Source: Coriobacteriia bacterium (GTDB taxonomy: Bacteria; Actinomycetota; Coriobacteriia; Coriobacteriales; UBA8131). Taken from it: a stretch of DNA of 39,089 bases. This document shows positions 18,069 to 27,399 of the stretch, piece after piece. The stretch's first letter is position 1. The number at the start of each line of letters is the position of its first letter. Where the stretch lies: positions 1 through 39,089 of the forward strand of contig WRBR01000006.1 of assembly GCA_009784425.1 (NCBI GenBank), read 5' to 3'. The translations under genes were made by a program, and so were the position numbers. The notes beneath the pieces are model-generated. The model was not told where the DNA came from. It did not search any database and worked only from the letters and a program-made list of their open reading frames with translations.

Positions 18069-19367
18069 ATGCAGATGATGCTGGGTAGACACCCCTTACA
18101 CCAGGCTGCAGACAGGCTGAAGAGAGCATTCCGGCAGCTGGATTTTGAGTTGATAGACAACGGCGAGGGCCTCGAAATCGAGAGCTTTGATTTGACGTAT
18201 GCTACCTGGGCAGAACCCGGAGAGCTCTTTGACTGGCAGAGCAGTCCTCTCAAGCTGAGGCACGGGTATTCGGTTTTGCGTACCCGGATTTTGCCAGTAA
18301 GACTTAAATCTGTGGCATCTCTGGCACAGGCTACCGGTTCGCGGTTTTTGGCCTTTGGGCGCGTGTACAAAGACGATGAGCAGCAGCCCATGCATTTTCA
18401 GATCGAAGGACTGGTGCTGAACGAATCCCAGACGCTAGAGGAGTTCCAGGCACTTTGGCAAAAGTTGGCATGCCAGCTCTTTGGCGCTGATGCAGATGCC
18501 CAGGTGGTGCCGCTAAACGAGCAGTCGCACCACATCAGTATCATCGATAAGCAGGAAAACAAGACCTACAGCCTCGGCTATGCAGGCCCGGCTTCTGCGC
18601 AAGCGCTCAAGGCATGTGGAGCCGAGGATGGATACGGCTGGGTCTTTGTCATCAATGTAGACCAGTATGCTCTGCAGTACTTTTCTCTCGAAGAAATATC
18701 GCAGTTCTACGCTAACGACCTTGCGTTGCTTAGTCAGTTCACGAATGAGGAGGCATCAGATGGTGACTCCCCGGCCCACAAGGCCATCGATGCGCTCAGG
18801 GCTATGGGCTATCAGGAAACCTGCGGAGCTGTATTGTACGAGGATGAGGCCTACCGCAAGATGAACATGATTCAAGAAGCCTGGGATAGAAACAACCAGG
18901 GTTATCCTCTGGTCAAGCCGTTGGGAGCGCTTACGGCGCCTCGCACGGTGCTGACTCCGGCACTCGAAGAAACGCTGGGGTTCAACTACAAGCAGGGAGC
19001 TACCGATGTCAAGGTGTTTGAGGTTGGTCACATCTACCTGCCCCAGGACACAGAAATCCTTCCCAAGGAGCACTTTGCCGTTTCAATGGGTGCCTACGGT
19101 CCGGACATGACGATTGAGTCGTTCAAAAAAGAAGTGGAAGCCTTCTTAGGCGCTATGGGCATAGGCAGACTCAAATATATTCCCACCGGCATGGCCACTG
19201 CCTACAAATGGAACGAGTGTCTGATAGTTATGAGCGCAGGTCAGTACCTGCACTGTAACTTTGGACGCATCCATGAGCTGGCTGCCGAGAACTACGGAAT
19301 AGGCTGCCCGGCCTATATGGCCAACTTTGAACTGACCGCCCTGGCAAACGCCCGCACCAACAAGTAA
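18069..19367 (+). CDS. Single-chain PheS-PheT-like catalytic core protein (class II aaRS paralog), function unknown
   Basis: N-half PheS-like: HPLHQAADRLKRAFRQLDFEL, SVLRTRILPVRL, FLAFGRVYKDDEQQPMHFQIEGLVL, ISQFYANDLALLSQF. C-half PheT-core-like: TAPRTVLTPALEETLGFNYKQGATDVKVFEVGHIY, FGRIHELAAENYGI. Confidence 0.65.
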   Translation: MQMMLGRHPLHQAADRLKRAFRQLDFELIDNGEGLEIESFDLTYATWAEPGELFDWQSSPLKLRHGYSVLRTRILPVRLKSVASLAQATGSRFLAFGRVYKDDEQQPMHFQIEGLVLNESQTLEEFQALWQKLACQLFGADADAQVVPLNEQSHHISIIDKQENKTYSLGYAGPASAQALKACGAEDGYGWVFVINVDQYALQYFSLEEISQFYANDLALLSQFTNEEASDGDSPAHKAIDALRAMGYQETCGAVLYEDEAYRKMNMIQEAWDRNNQGYPLVKPLGALTAPRTVLTPALEETLGFNYKQGATDVKVFEVGHIYLPQDTEILPKEHFAVSMGAYGPDMTIESFKKEVEAFLGAMGIGRLKYIPTGMATAYKWNECLIVMSAGQYLHCNFGRIHELAAENYGIGCPAYMANFELTALANARTNK

Positions 19368-19416
19368 CCGTGGCTGACCATCCGCGTAGAGATATGCCAC
19401 AAGAGAGGATATTCAT

Positions 19417-21411
19417 ATGTCAGAACAATTTCCACATCTGCTAAAACCTGGCAAGATTGGTAAATGGGAGCTGCCCAACCGGGTTGTTGCCTCACCCATG
19501 GGTACACTTAACGGCGATTCGGGCGGCTTTGTCACCGATAGAGCTACCACGTATTACACCGAGTTGGCCAAGGGTGGCATGGGTCTGCTTGTTGTTGAGG
19601 CAACCCATATAGACACGCATCTCAGCAAAGCAGAAGACAACCAGCTTGGCATCTGGAGTAACGAGCACGTAACAGGAATGGCCAGGCTCGCGTCCTGCAT
19701 ACAGGATCAGGGTGTCAAGGCGGTGCTGCAGCTCTGTCACATTGGTCGACAGATTAGCCTGGCAGACCGCTGTGAGTCGCTCGGGCCGTCCGAGATGGTG
19801 GAAATGATGGGAGGCGTGTATCCTTTTCCCATCAGAGGCATCACCAGAGACGAGATTGCCCAGATGATTGAAGACTTTGCCACCTGCGCCTGGCGGGCAA
19901 AGATGGCGGGCTTTGACGGCGTGCAGGTTCATGGCGCGATCGGACATCTAATCAATATGTTCTGTACGCCTTTTTACAACCGTCGAACCGATGAATATGG
20001 TGGCACACCAGAAAACAGAATCCGCTTCTTTGTTGAGATCGTGGAGGCCATTCACAAAAAATGTGGTAAGGATTTTCCGGTTCTTGCGCGTATCACCGGC
20101 TGCGATTTTGACAGCGACCGCGGCTTGACGCTCGAAGAGGGCATTCTGCACGCAAAAATGCTGGAAGAAGCCGGCTGCGTGGCCATGCACATAGTGGGAG
20201 GCTCTCAGCGTAATATCCGGGTAATTAATTGTCAGTATGATCCCCGAGGCGACTTTGTCTGCATTGCCGAGTCATTGAAAAAGGCTGGAATCAAGGTGCC
20301 GGTTATCATAGACGGCGGGCTCTCTACTCCTGACATAGCAGAAAAGGCCCTGTCTGAAGGCAGGACGGACTTTGTTGGCCTGGGTAGGCCCCTGCTTGCC
20401 GACACGGAATGGGCCAAGAAGGCAAAGGAGGGCAGGCCAGAAGACATCATCCCCTGCATTCGTTGCGTTGTTGGCTGCGTAGGGCCGCTTGAAAAGTTCA
20501 ATGCCGCACACGGTCTGCGTTGCTCCGTCAACCCGCGCTGTAATATGGCAGGCCACCGCGAGGTAGCGCCCATCGATAGAAAAAAGAAGATCTGCGTCGT
20601 CGGCGGTGGACCGGCGGGTATGGAAGCAGCACGGCTGGCAGCGGTTCGCGGCCACGAAGTAACTCTTTACGAAAAGCGCAAGCTCGGCGGCATGATGCAT
20701 GAGGCAGCCTTTGACCTCAGCGTAAAGGAGGACATTCAGCTGCTGATTGACTACTACGTCATACAGATGGGCAAGTTGGGTGTCAAGGTAATTACCACAG
20801 AGGTCACCGCCAACGAGGTGGTTGCGGGGGGCTATGACGCCGTCATTGTTGCTACTGGCGCAAAGCCTGTTAGTTCCTATATTCCGGGATCCGATAATCC
20901 CAAGGTCATACCCCTTGTTGAGTATGCAGGAAACAGAGACTGCGAAGTGGGTGAGACCGTTTTGGTAGTGGGCGGTTGTTTTCCTAATGTGGAGATGGCC
21001 TATGCCCTGGCAAAAAAGGGAAAGCGCGTCATCATCACCACCCGTCGAGGCAAGAAGGGCTTTTTCCTGGAACTCGGCGAGGATAACAGTGGCCCCATGC
21101 AGCAGAGGCTCCTTGCTTTGATTATGCAATACAAAGTAGACGTAAGAATGGGCAAAAACGTAACGGAGATAACCGAGCAGGGTGTCATTCTTACCGATGT
21201 TGATACCAATGACAGTTATGAGCTTGCCTGCGATAGCATAGTGCTTTGCAGGGGCTACTCAGGAGGCGGCCCCAAGCTGTACAAGGAATTGCAGGGCAAG
21301 GTTGCAGAACTCTACAAGGCTGGCGACTGTCAGATGAAATCACGCTGCCTCGAGTACCGGGTCATCGATCACGCCATACTCGAAGGTTGGCAAGTAGGAA
21401 ACCGTGTTTAG
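19417..21411 (+). CDS. Old yellow enzyme-type NADH:flavin oxidoreductase / 2-enoate reductase-like (FMN, 4Fe-4S, FAD/NAD domains)
   Basis: PNRVVASPMGT, VQVHGAIGHLINMFCTPFYNRRTDEYGG, CIRCVVGCVG, CVVGGGPAGMEAARLAAVRGHEVTLYE. Confidence 0.9.
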   Translation: MSEQFPHLLKPGKIGKWELPNRVVASPMGTLNGDSGGFVTDRATTYYTELAKGGMGLLVVEATHIDTHLSKAEDNQLGIWSNEHVTGMARLASCIQDQGVKAVLQLCHIGRQISLADRCESLGPSEMVEMMGGVYPFPIRGITRDEIAQMIEDFATCAWRAKMAGFDGVQVHGAIGHLINMFCTPFYNRRTDEYGGTPENRIRFFVEIVEAIHKKCGKDFPVLARITGCDFDSDRGLTLEEGILHAKMLEEAGCVAMHIVGGSQRNIRVINCQYDPRGDFVCIAESLKKAGIKVPVIIDGGLSTPDIAEKALSEGRTDFVGLGRPLLADTEWAKKAKEGRPEDIIPCIRCVVGCVGPLEKFNAAHGLRCSVNPRCNMAGHREVAPIDRKKKICVVGGGPAGMEAARLAAVRGHEVTLYEKRKLGGMMHEAAFDLSVKEDIQLLIDYYVIQMGKLGVKVITTEVTANEVVAGGYDAVIVATGAKPVSSYIPGSDNPKVIPLVEYAGNRDCEVGETVLVVGGCFPNVEMAYALAKKGKRVIITTRRGKKGFFLELGEDNSGPMQQRLLALIMQYKVDVRMGKNVTEITEQGVILTDVDTNDSYELACDSIVLCRGYSGGGPKLYKELQGKVAELYKAGDCQMKSRCLEYRVIDHAILEGWQVGNRV

Positions 21412-21550
21412 GAGAGCAGTTGTGTGAACTTTGAGATTTTGAAAGGCCTCCGGTAATCGTTTGTTCTATTAGTGCCGAGAGTCGTTGCCGGTAGCACCGG
21501 AAAAGAGCACGTAGTAATGAACTGGATGGGATCGAATGAAAGGAGTTTAG

Positions 21551-23029
21551 ATGAGTGATACAGCAAGTAATCTGAATGCATTTCAAAGATGCTCTACTAC
21601 CAAGAAAATGCTGACCCTTGTTGGTATTTACGTCTGCACGGTGTTTTCTATCATGCAGTCTTCGGGCGTTTCGATGGTATTGCCTATGGCGGCAGCTGAG
21701 TTTGATTTGGCTGCAGGTATCAATATTGCTGCTGGAGAGATCGGCCCGGCCACGAGCCTTTATTCATTGGCAGCCTCTTTGGCTGGTCCGGTGGGCTTGG
21801 TCCTCATGCCAATCTGGGGATATCTAGCAGCCCGCAGCCCCCACCTCAGGATACCGCTGCTTGCGTTTTCTGTGTTAATGGGTGCCGTAGCGCTTTTGAC
21901 TCGCGCTCTTGCAACCAACATCTTCATAGTAATAGCAACTGGTGCGCTGTACGGTTTTGTATCCGCTGGTGTGTTTGTCATAGGCTTCATGCTTATCAAG
22001 GACATGTTTCCCGCACAAAAGATCGGCATATACATGGGGCTCATTGGCACCATGATGGCCATAGGCTCTTTAGCAAGTCCGGTAATCACCGGCATGGTGA
22101 TTGCCTTTTTTGACTGGCGCGCTGCTTGCCACATGCTGTGGCCCTTCTTTCTTGTAGGCGCGCTATTGTTCTTCTTTGGTGCCAATATCAAGAAGGAGGA
22201 TGGCAAAGAACTTGTTTTTGTTTCAGGTAAGATCGATCTTGCCGGCATTGTTGCAGCAACCATCTTCCTAGCTACCCTTATCTGCGGCATTTCCTTTGGG
22301 TCTACCTTTATTCCCTTTGGAACCATGCAGAGCTTTGCCTGTTTTGGAGTTTCCCTTGTTTCTCTCGTCGTATTAATCTTTATCGTGATGAAGAAGGGCG
22401 CTGGCGCAGTTATTCCTTTGCCCGCCCTGAAGAATCGAAACACGGTTTCGTTCAGTCTGGCCAACTTCATTATGAATTTTGCTAATATGTTTGTGTTTTT
22501 CTTCCTGCCTGCCTATATCATGAACGTCATGCAACCAACTGACTTTGGCCTTGATCCTGCGGCGTGGGCAGGACTCGTCATGGCCTGTTTTGCAGTCTTT
22601 GGCCTATTCCTTGGCCCTATATTTGGCAATATGATCTCAAAATCAGGTAGTGCCCGTACCGTATTGCTCCTGGGCGCTGTTGCCCGGCTGCTTTTCCTGG
22701 TTTGCATGATATTCTTCCTTACCCCAGGATTCAGCATCTTTATTCTCATGGGCTTGGCTCTTGTTCTGGGCGGCGTGTACAGCGTCATGACTACCGCCTT
22801 TACTACCGGGGTGGCCATCATGACCCCCGACACTATTCGCCAACAATCCAATGCCGTGGTTCAGATGGGCCAAAATCTCGGCGGTGCCCTGGGTATTGCG
22901 GTTGGCGGTATCATAGTTGCGTCCTTTGGTTTTGTTGCCGGCATGCCGATAGCCTTTGTCGTGGCTGCAATTGCCGTTATCATCATGTTTGTGCCCATCG
23001 CTCTTTTGAAGAAGAGGCAACAGGGCTAG
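21551..23029 (+). CDS. MFS transporter
   Basis: 492-aa polytopic protein with duplicated MFS topology (GYLAARSPHLR; DMFPAQKIGIYMGLIGT; PDTIRQQSNAVVQMGQNLGGALGIAVGG). Confidence 0.88.
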   Translation: MSDTASNLNAFQRCSTTKKMLTLVGIYVCTVFSIMQSSGVSMVLPMAAAEFDLAAGINIAAGEIGPATSLYSLAASLAGPVGLVLMPIWGYLAARSPHLRIPLLAFSVLMGAVALLTRALATNIFIVIATGALYGFVSAGVFVIGFMLIKDMFPAQKIGIYMGLIGTMMAIGSLASPVITGMVIAFFDWRAACHMLWPFFLVGALLFFFGANIKKEDGKELVFVSGKIDLAGIVAATIFLATLICGISFGSTFIPFGTMQSFACFGVSLVSLVVLIFIVMKKGAGAVIPLPALKNRNTVSFSLANFIMNFANMFVFFFLPAYIMNVMQPTDFGLDPAAWAGLVMACFAVFGLFLGPIFGNMISKSGSARTVLLLGAVARLLFLVCMIFFLTPGFSIFILMGLALVLGGVYSVMTTAFTTGVAIMTPDTIRQQSNAVVQMGQNLGGALGIAVGGIIVASFGFVAGMPIAFVVAAIAVIIMFVPIALLKKRQQG

Positions 23030-23037
23030 TCATCAAC

Positions 23038-23069
23038 TACACCGCAGGCAGCTTTCTGCCTGCGGTGTA
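23038..23069 (+). terminator. Strong hairpin terminator candidate after the MFS gene
   Basis: TACACCGCAGGCAG-CTTT-CTGCCTGCGGTGTA, 14-bp perfect stem just after the stop; no long U-tract. Confidence 0.6.
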
Positions 23070-23188
23070 TCTACAACAGAGGTTCTTTGTCTTCAATTAA
23101 AGTATGCGGTCTCTCTTTTCAGCTCAAGCTTATATAATATTCTGAGTAAGTGCTGGCGCTGGCCAAGCTGACCAGAAGAGGAGCATGT

Positions 23189-23893
23189 GTGATTAACGAG
23201 GCATACACTCTGGATCAAAGCGCACTGAAAAAAGGTGCGGAGCTCCTCACACATTTGTTAAATTGCGTCACGCAGGGCAAAGTCGATGACATCGAGGAGA
23301 GGTTTTCCAAGCCAGACTACTCGGAGCTGGCAGAGCTGACCATAGGAAACGACCTGATTCTCGCGCGTGCTACCCTCGAATTCATTCTTCCGCAGCTGGT
23401 GCGCGCTGCCATAAACGGGGGATTGTCCTGGTCGATTTCCAACGACATCTATTTCAGCTACAAAAAAGAACTGGTTCGCGCCGTGTCAGTGCAGAGAGTT
23501 CTTGAACTGCATGACCAGATATTTATGGAGTTTGCCAAAAAGACAGCGCAGCTCAGAGAGGACTACGGGTTCTCGCCTTTGGTGCGCAAATGCCGTGTCT
23601 ATGTGAGCGAACACATCTATGCGCCAATTACCGTATGCGAGATAGCGCAGGCACACAGCGTAAGCCCAAGCTATCTCTCAAGGACTTACAAAAAGGAGAC
23701 CTCAGAATCCATATCGGACTATATCCGTCGAAAAAAGATCACCGAGGCTCAGTGGCTGTTAACGCATACCTCACTGACGTTGACCCAGGTTTACATTAAG
23801 CTGGGATACTGTTCCCAAAGCTATTTTACCGAAGTCTTTCGCAAGGAAACCGGCATGACCCCCCGCTTCTACAGAACCCTCGGGCGCTCATAG
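23189..23893 (+). CDS. AraC-family transcriptional regulator
   Basis: C-terminal double HTH: ITVCEIAQAHSVSPSYLSRTYKKETSESISDYIRRKKITEAQWLL..VYIKLGYCSQSYFTEVFRKETGMTPRFYR. GTG at 23189 after AGAGGAG is the likely start. Confidence 0.88.
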   Translation: MINEAYTLDQSALKKGAELLTHLLNCVTQGKVDDIEERFSKPDYSELAELTIGNDLILARATLEFILPQLVRAAINGGLSWSISNDIYFSYKKELVRAVSVQRVLELHDQIFMEFAKKTAQLREDYGFSPLVRKCRVYVSEHIYAPITVCEIAQAHSVSPSYLSRTYKKETSESISDYIRRKKITEAQWLLTHTSLTLTQVYIKLGYCSQSYFTEVFRKETGMTPRFYRTLGRS

Positions 23894-24010
23894 CTAAGTC
23901 ACTCCCCTCTTGTTGTCTTGCGCGTTCGCCGCAAGAGTCACTGACTGGATCCTTCGACTCGCTACGCTCGCTCATGATGACAGAGGGGTAGTTGTAACGA
24001 CGGGAGTAGC

Positions 24011-24766
24011 TTAGTAGGTGATGACACCTTCGTCGTAGCTGGCTTTGACGGTTTTGCCGGGTGGTACTACCAAGAAGTGCTCCTCGTCCCAGTTGCCGCT
24101 TAGGAAGTCCTGTAAGAGCTTGCTGTTGCCTTTAAGCTCCTCGTAGGCAAGAGAAGAGTACTCTGCGCTCTCGCGTGCGAGCTTCTTTGTTGCTTCGGCA
24201 AATCCGCTGCCGGCAAACTCTGGCCATTCGATTACTGCCAAGCGGGTATAGGCTTTAATCCACTCCTCGCCCATGTCGGCCAGCATTTCGGCGGTTTCTT
24301 CGTCGTACTTGTCGGCGTAGCGCCTGAGGAAGAACTCGCGCTCCTTGGTGCCGGGTATCCTCTCGCATTCAACCCAGCCGGGGCTGAGCCAATAGGTGCC
24401 CGGTTGATCATGGAACAAGGTGTCGTAGCGCTCTTTTGATCCCAGGAGCAGGGTAATACAGTCGTGCGCGCGCGGGATGACAAGTGGGTAGTGTTGAGAG
24501 GAAAGGCCCACTACCCCATTAGAGCACAAACCGTATCCAATGAGGATTCCCTCAAAGGGCAAACCATAGGGTGGATAGCTGGTATGAAGGTCTTCTCCTG
24601 AGTCTATGAGCTCGATTTCTTTTTTCAGAACCTCATTCAAGGCGCCTACCCTGTTGTGGAGACCATACTCAAAGAAGGAGATGTCGATGATATTTTCTGA
24701 AAGGGCTGCAAAATGGGAGAATTCGCGAAAAAGTGCCTTACACACAAGTGCTTTTAAGTATGCCAT
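24011..24766 (-). CDS. DUF1638-like protein, paralog of 664..1440
   Basis: Shares ALFRE(L/F)S, LIDSGEDLHTSYPP, GYGLCSNGVVGLSS.HYPLVIPRAHDCITLLLGSKERY, GNWDEEHFLVVPPGK. Confidence 0.8.
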   Translation of the reverse strand: MAYLKALVCKALFREFSHFAALSENIIDISFFEYGLHNRVGALNEVLKKEIELIDSGEDLHTSYPPYGLPFEGILIGYGLCSNGVVGLSSQHYPLVIPRAHDCITLLLGSKERYDTLFHDQPGTYWLSPGWVECERIPGTKEREFFLRRYADKYDEETAEMLADMGEEWIKAYTRLAVIEWPEFAGSGFAEATKKLARESAEYSSLAYEELKGNSKLLQDFLSGNWDEEHFLVVPPGKTVKASYDEGVITY

Positions 24767-24796
24767 GATTACTTCCTTATTATCCGGCTGACAAGT

Positions 24797-25489
24797 TTAA
24801 AGGGCGTATTGGCTTATGCGATGTTTTATGAGTTCTTCGGCGGCTTCGCCTGCTTCAAAGAGGGTTTCTGCGTAGATGTCGGCTTTGATTTCTCGGGCAA
24901 AGGCTTCTGAGACCGGGGCACCGCCGATCATGATGGTTACTTGGGATCTGAGGCCTTCTTTGACTATCAGCTCGATGATGGTTCTCATCTCGGTCATCGT
25001 GGTGGTGAGCATGGCGGAGATGCCCAGGATTTCTGGATTGAAGCGATGGATGGCATCTACAAAAACCTCGGCGGTTACGTCATTGCCCAGGTCAATGACG
25101 GTAAAGCCCTTGGCCTGCAGTATCATTGCTACCAGATTTTTGCCGATATCGTGAAAGTCGCCGGCAACTGTTCCTATCACCACTGTTCCCAGTACTGAGC
25201 TTTGTCCATAGGTCATGAAGGGTTTAAGGGCATACATGGCCCCTTGCATGGCGCGAGCCGACATGAGGACATCAGGGATGTATATCTTGCCATCACGGAG
25301 CTGTTTTCCCAAGGCTCGCATAGGCGGCAGCAAGGCATTCTTTACAATCACTTCGGTGCTGTAGCCTTGCTGTAAAACGTATTCGGTGCATTCCTTTGCT
25401 TTTTGTGCATCACCGTGAAAGATTGCGCCCCAAAGACCGGCAAGCTCATCATGTGATTCGATGGTTTCGTTGTTGAGGGGGTCCTTCAT
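24797..25489 (-). CDS. Corrinoid (B12-binding) protein, third copy
   Basis: DFHDIGKNLVAMILQAKGFTVIDLGNDVTAE, SAMLTTTM, MIGGAPVSEAFA. Confidence 0.93.
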   Translation of the reverse strand: MKDPLNNETIESHDELAGLWGAIFHGDAQKAKECTEYVLQQGYSTEVIVKNALLPPMRALGKQLRDGKIYIPDVLMSARAMQGAMYALKPFMTYGQSSVLGTVVIGTVAGDFHDIGKNLVAMILQAKGFTVIDLGNDVTAEVFVDAIHRFNPEILGISAMLTTTMTEMRTIIELIVKEGLRSQVTIMIGGAPVSEAFAREIKADIYAETLFEAGEAAEELIKHRISQYAL

Positions 25490-25513
25490 GGGTAATCCTG
25501 TGAGCCTTCTCTT

Positions 25514-26833
25514 CTAGTGGCGCTGCAAGTTGCGGTATTGAGTGGGAGTAATCCCCTCTTCTCTTCTAAAGACCTTGGTAAAGTAGCTGGCATCCGAGTA
25601 CCCCACATTTGAGGCTATCTCGTCAATGAGATACATGGGGTTGCGCAGCAGCCTCTTTGCATCTTCAAGGCGCACTGCGGTGAGATATTCCATGATGGTG
25701 CAATCCTGCACCGTTTTAAAGAGCCTGCTCGCATAGCTGGGGCTCAAATACACCGCTCCTGCTATCATCTCGAGAGTCAGATTCTCCCGATGGTTTTCCA
25801 TGATAAAGCGCTTTATTTCGCTGACCTTGCCATTTGTTGGGCGCTCGTTTAAGGTGGCGATGCTCTCAAGATAGTGATCAAGAAGCTTTTGCACTTGGTG
25901 ACAAATCCCCTCACTGGTCTTTTGTCGGTAGATCTCATCAAAGAAAACCCTGTTGGTTGCGATAGTCTGGTCCATACTGACACCAGCATCAACGGCACAG
26001 CGAGAGACGAGAACACACACGGCAATGACGCCGGTGCGCATAAGGTCTATATCCTTGTCACTGGAGACCATGATGTCTGCCAGGAGCTTTTGCAGGAGCC
26101 CTCGTGCGCCTTCTGCATCCCCCAGGGTAATCTTCGTCATCATTTTTTGTTCGTTGGTGAGTGAATACCCTGCTGCCCTGTCGGCAAGCCCCATCTCGAG
26201 CATGTTGCGGTTTTTTATCTCCTCATGCAGCAGCGCCTGTTGATAGGCGATTTCTTTTATCTGGGTAAAATTGTTCCAACCCGCCTTCATGATGTAGTTG
26301 GCGATGATGTGCATCAGGTACGAGGCACTTTGCACCACCTCGGGTGAGATGACCGGTAATTCCTTGACGCAGGCAAATAACTCAGCAAAGTCGGTGGTTA
26401 AGTCTTTATTGAACTCGCGGAGTTCAACCCAGAAAAAGTCCTCGGGCTCCCACATGAGCACTTGCCCACAGATAACTGAACCCAGGTGCTCGCCTTCAAC
26501 GATGATAGGGGCAGCCCACTCCACAAGACCGGAGGGGCATCTAAAAATGCTGGGCTCACCTATGAGAGCCGCCTGTTTGCCATAGCGTTTGTACGCACCG
26601 CGACACCGCTCAAGGCCGCCCTCTAAACTATAGATGTGCTTGCAAAACGAGCAGCTCTTATTAAAATTGGCGCGGGAGAATATAGATCTACCCTCCACGT
26701 CTACGATATTAGCCATGAGATTGGTAGTTCCGGAGAAGGCCTCAAGTATGCCCTTCATAACCTCTATGTCAACAAAGTTGAGGAGCTTCTCACGTTTGTT
26801 TTTCTCGGGGGTGTTTACCGTGTCAACTATCAT
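25514..26833 (-). CDS. PocR-type sensory domain plus AraC HTH regulator; terminates at TAG in frame with downstream corrinoid protein
   Basis: N-terminal CSFCKHIYSLEGGLERCRGAYKRYGKQA..FRCPSGLVEWAAPIIVEGEHLGSVICGQV (PocR-like); C-terminal AraC HTH ITPTQYRNLQRH. Stop 25516..25514 = TAG. Confidence 0.88.
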   Translation of the reverse strand: MIVDTVNTPEKNKREKLLNFVDIEVMKGILEAFSGTTNLMANIVDVEGRSIFSRANFNKSCSFCKHIYSLEGGLERCRGAYKRYGKQAALIGEPSIFRCPSGLVEWAAPIIVEGEHLGSVICGQVLMWEPEDFFWVELREFNKDLTTDFAELFACVKELPVISPEVVQSASYLMHIIANYIMKAGWNNFTQIKEIAYQQALLHEEIKNRNMLEMGLADRAAGYSLTNEQKMMTKITLGDAEGARGLLQKLLADIMVSSDKDIDLMRTGVIAVCVLVSRCAVDAGVSMDQTIATNRVFFDEIYRQKTSEGICHQVQKLLDHYLESIATLNERPTNGKVSEIKRFIMENHRENLTLEMIAGAVYLSPSYASRLFKTVQDCTIMEYLTAVRLEDAKRLLRNPMYLIDEIASNVGYSDASYFTKVFRREEGITPTQYRNLQRH

Positions 26834-27166
26834 GAGTTCCTTCTTTGTACCTGGCTTGAAGGCTGAGCGCTTAGCTCATTCTACGCTGGAAGACCGTGAG
26901 GGGTAAATGTAATATCTTGCCCATATTAGCGTTATCTTGACCTGAGCAGCAGTTTAGCACCTAAAAAAGCATGCGTAAAGCGCCTGAGCCACATACTATA
27001 AGGTTACTTTATAGTAATTTTTACGCTTGCTCTCTTGTCCCAACACCTCACGTTTCAATGAAAATAATTGAAAAATTGCACTGGTTTTTTCATCTCGCAC
27101 TGGCTGGCGGGAGGCTTTCGCATACACTTTTTCTGTAGACGAAAGAGACTCTCAATAAGTATTCAG

Positions 27167-27310
27167 TCCTAAAATAATCAAATAAGTCATAATGGCTTCT
27201 GAGCAAGGATTGGAATGAAAGCAATGCGGCTGATAAATCCTATAAATTCATGCAAACAACCAGAGACGTTTTTGGCCTGCGTTTGTATTCTTTTTCATGA
27301 AGAACTGTTG
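27167..27310 (+). promoter_or_regulatory. Copy B of the 144-nt conserved intergenic element
   Basis: TCCTAAAATAATCAAATAAGTCATAATGG..ATGCGGCTGATAAATCC..ATGCAAACAACCAGAGACGTTTTTGGCCTGCGTTTGTATTCTTTTTCATGAAGAACTGTTG. Confidence 0.8.
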
Positions 27311-27399
27311 GGATTTGCAGCTGTTTCAACGAGCCCAAGCAACAGCAGCTACACAGTCCTCAACTAAGATTTACGCACGATACCCTCTCGGAAAGAAAG

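Noticed and set aside
23932-23986. ATCCTTCGACTCGCTACGCTCGCTCATGATGACAG segment as a novel element
   Set aside because: Resembles common dispersed intergenic palindromic repeats; only one copy noticed here.
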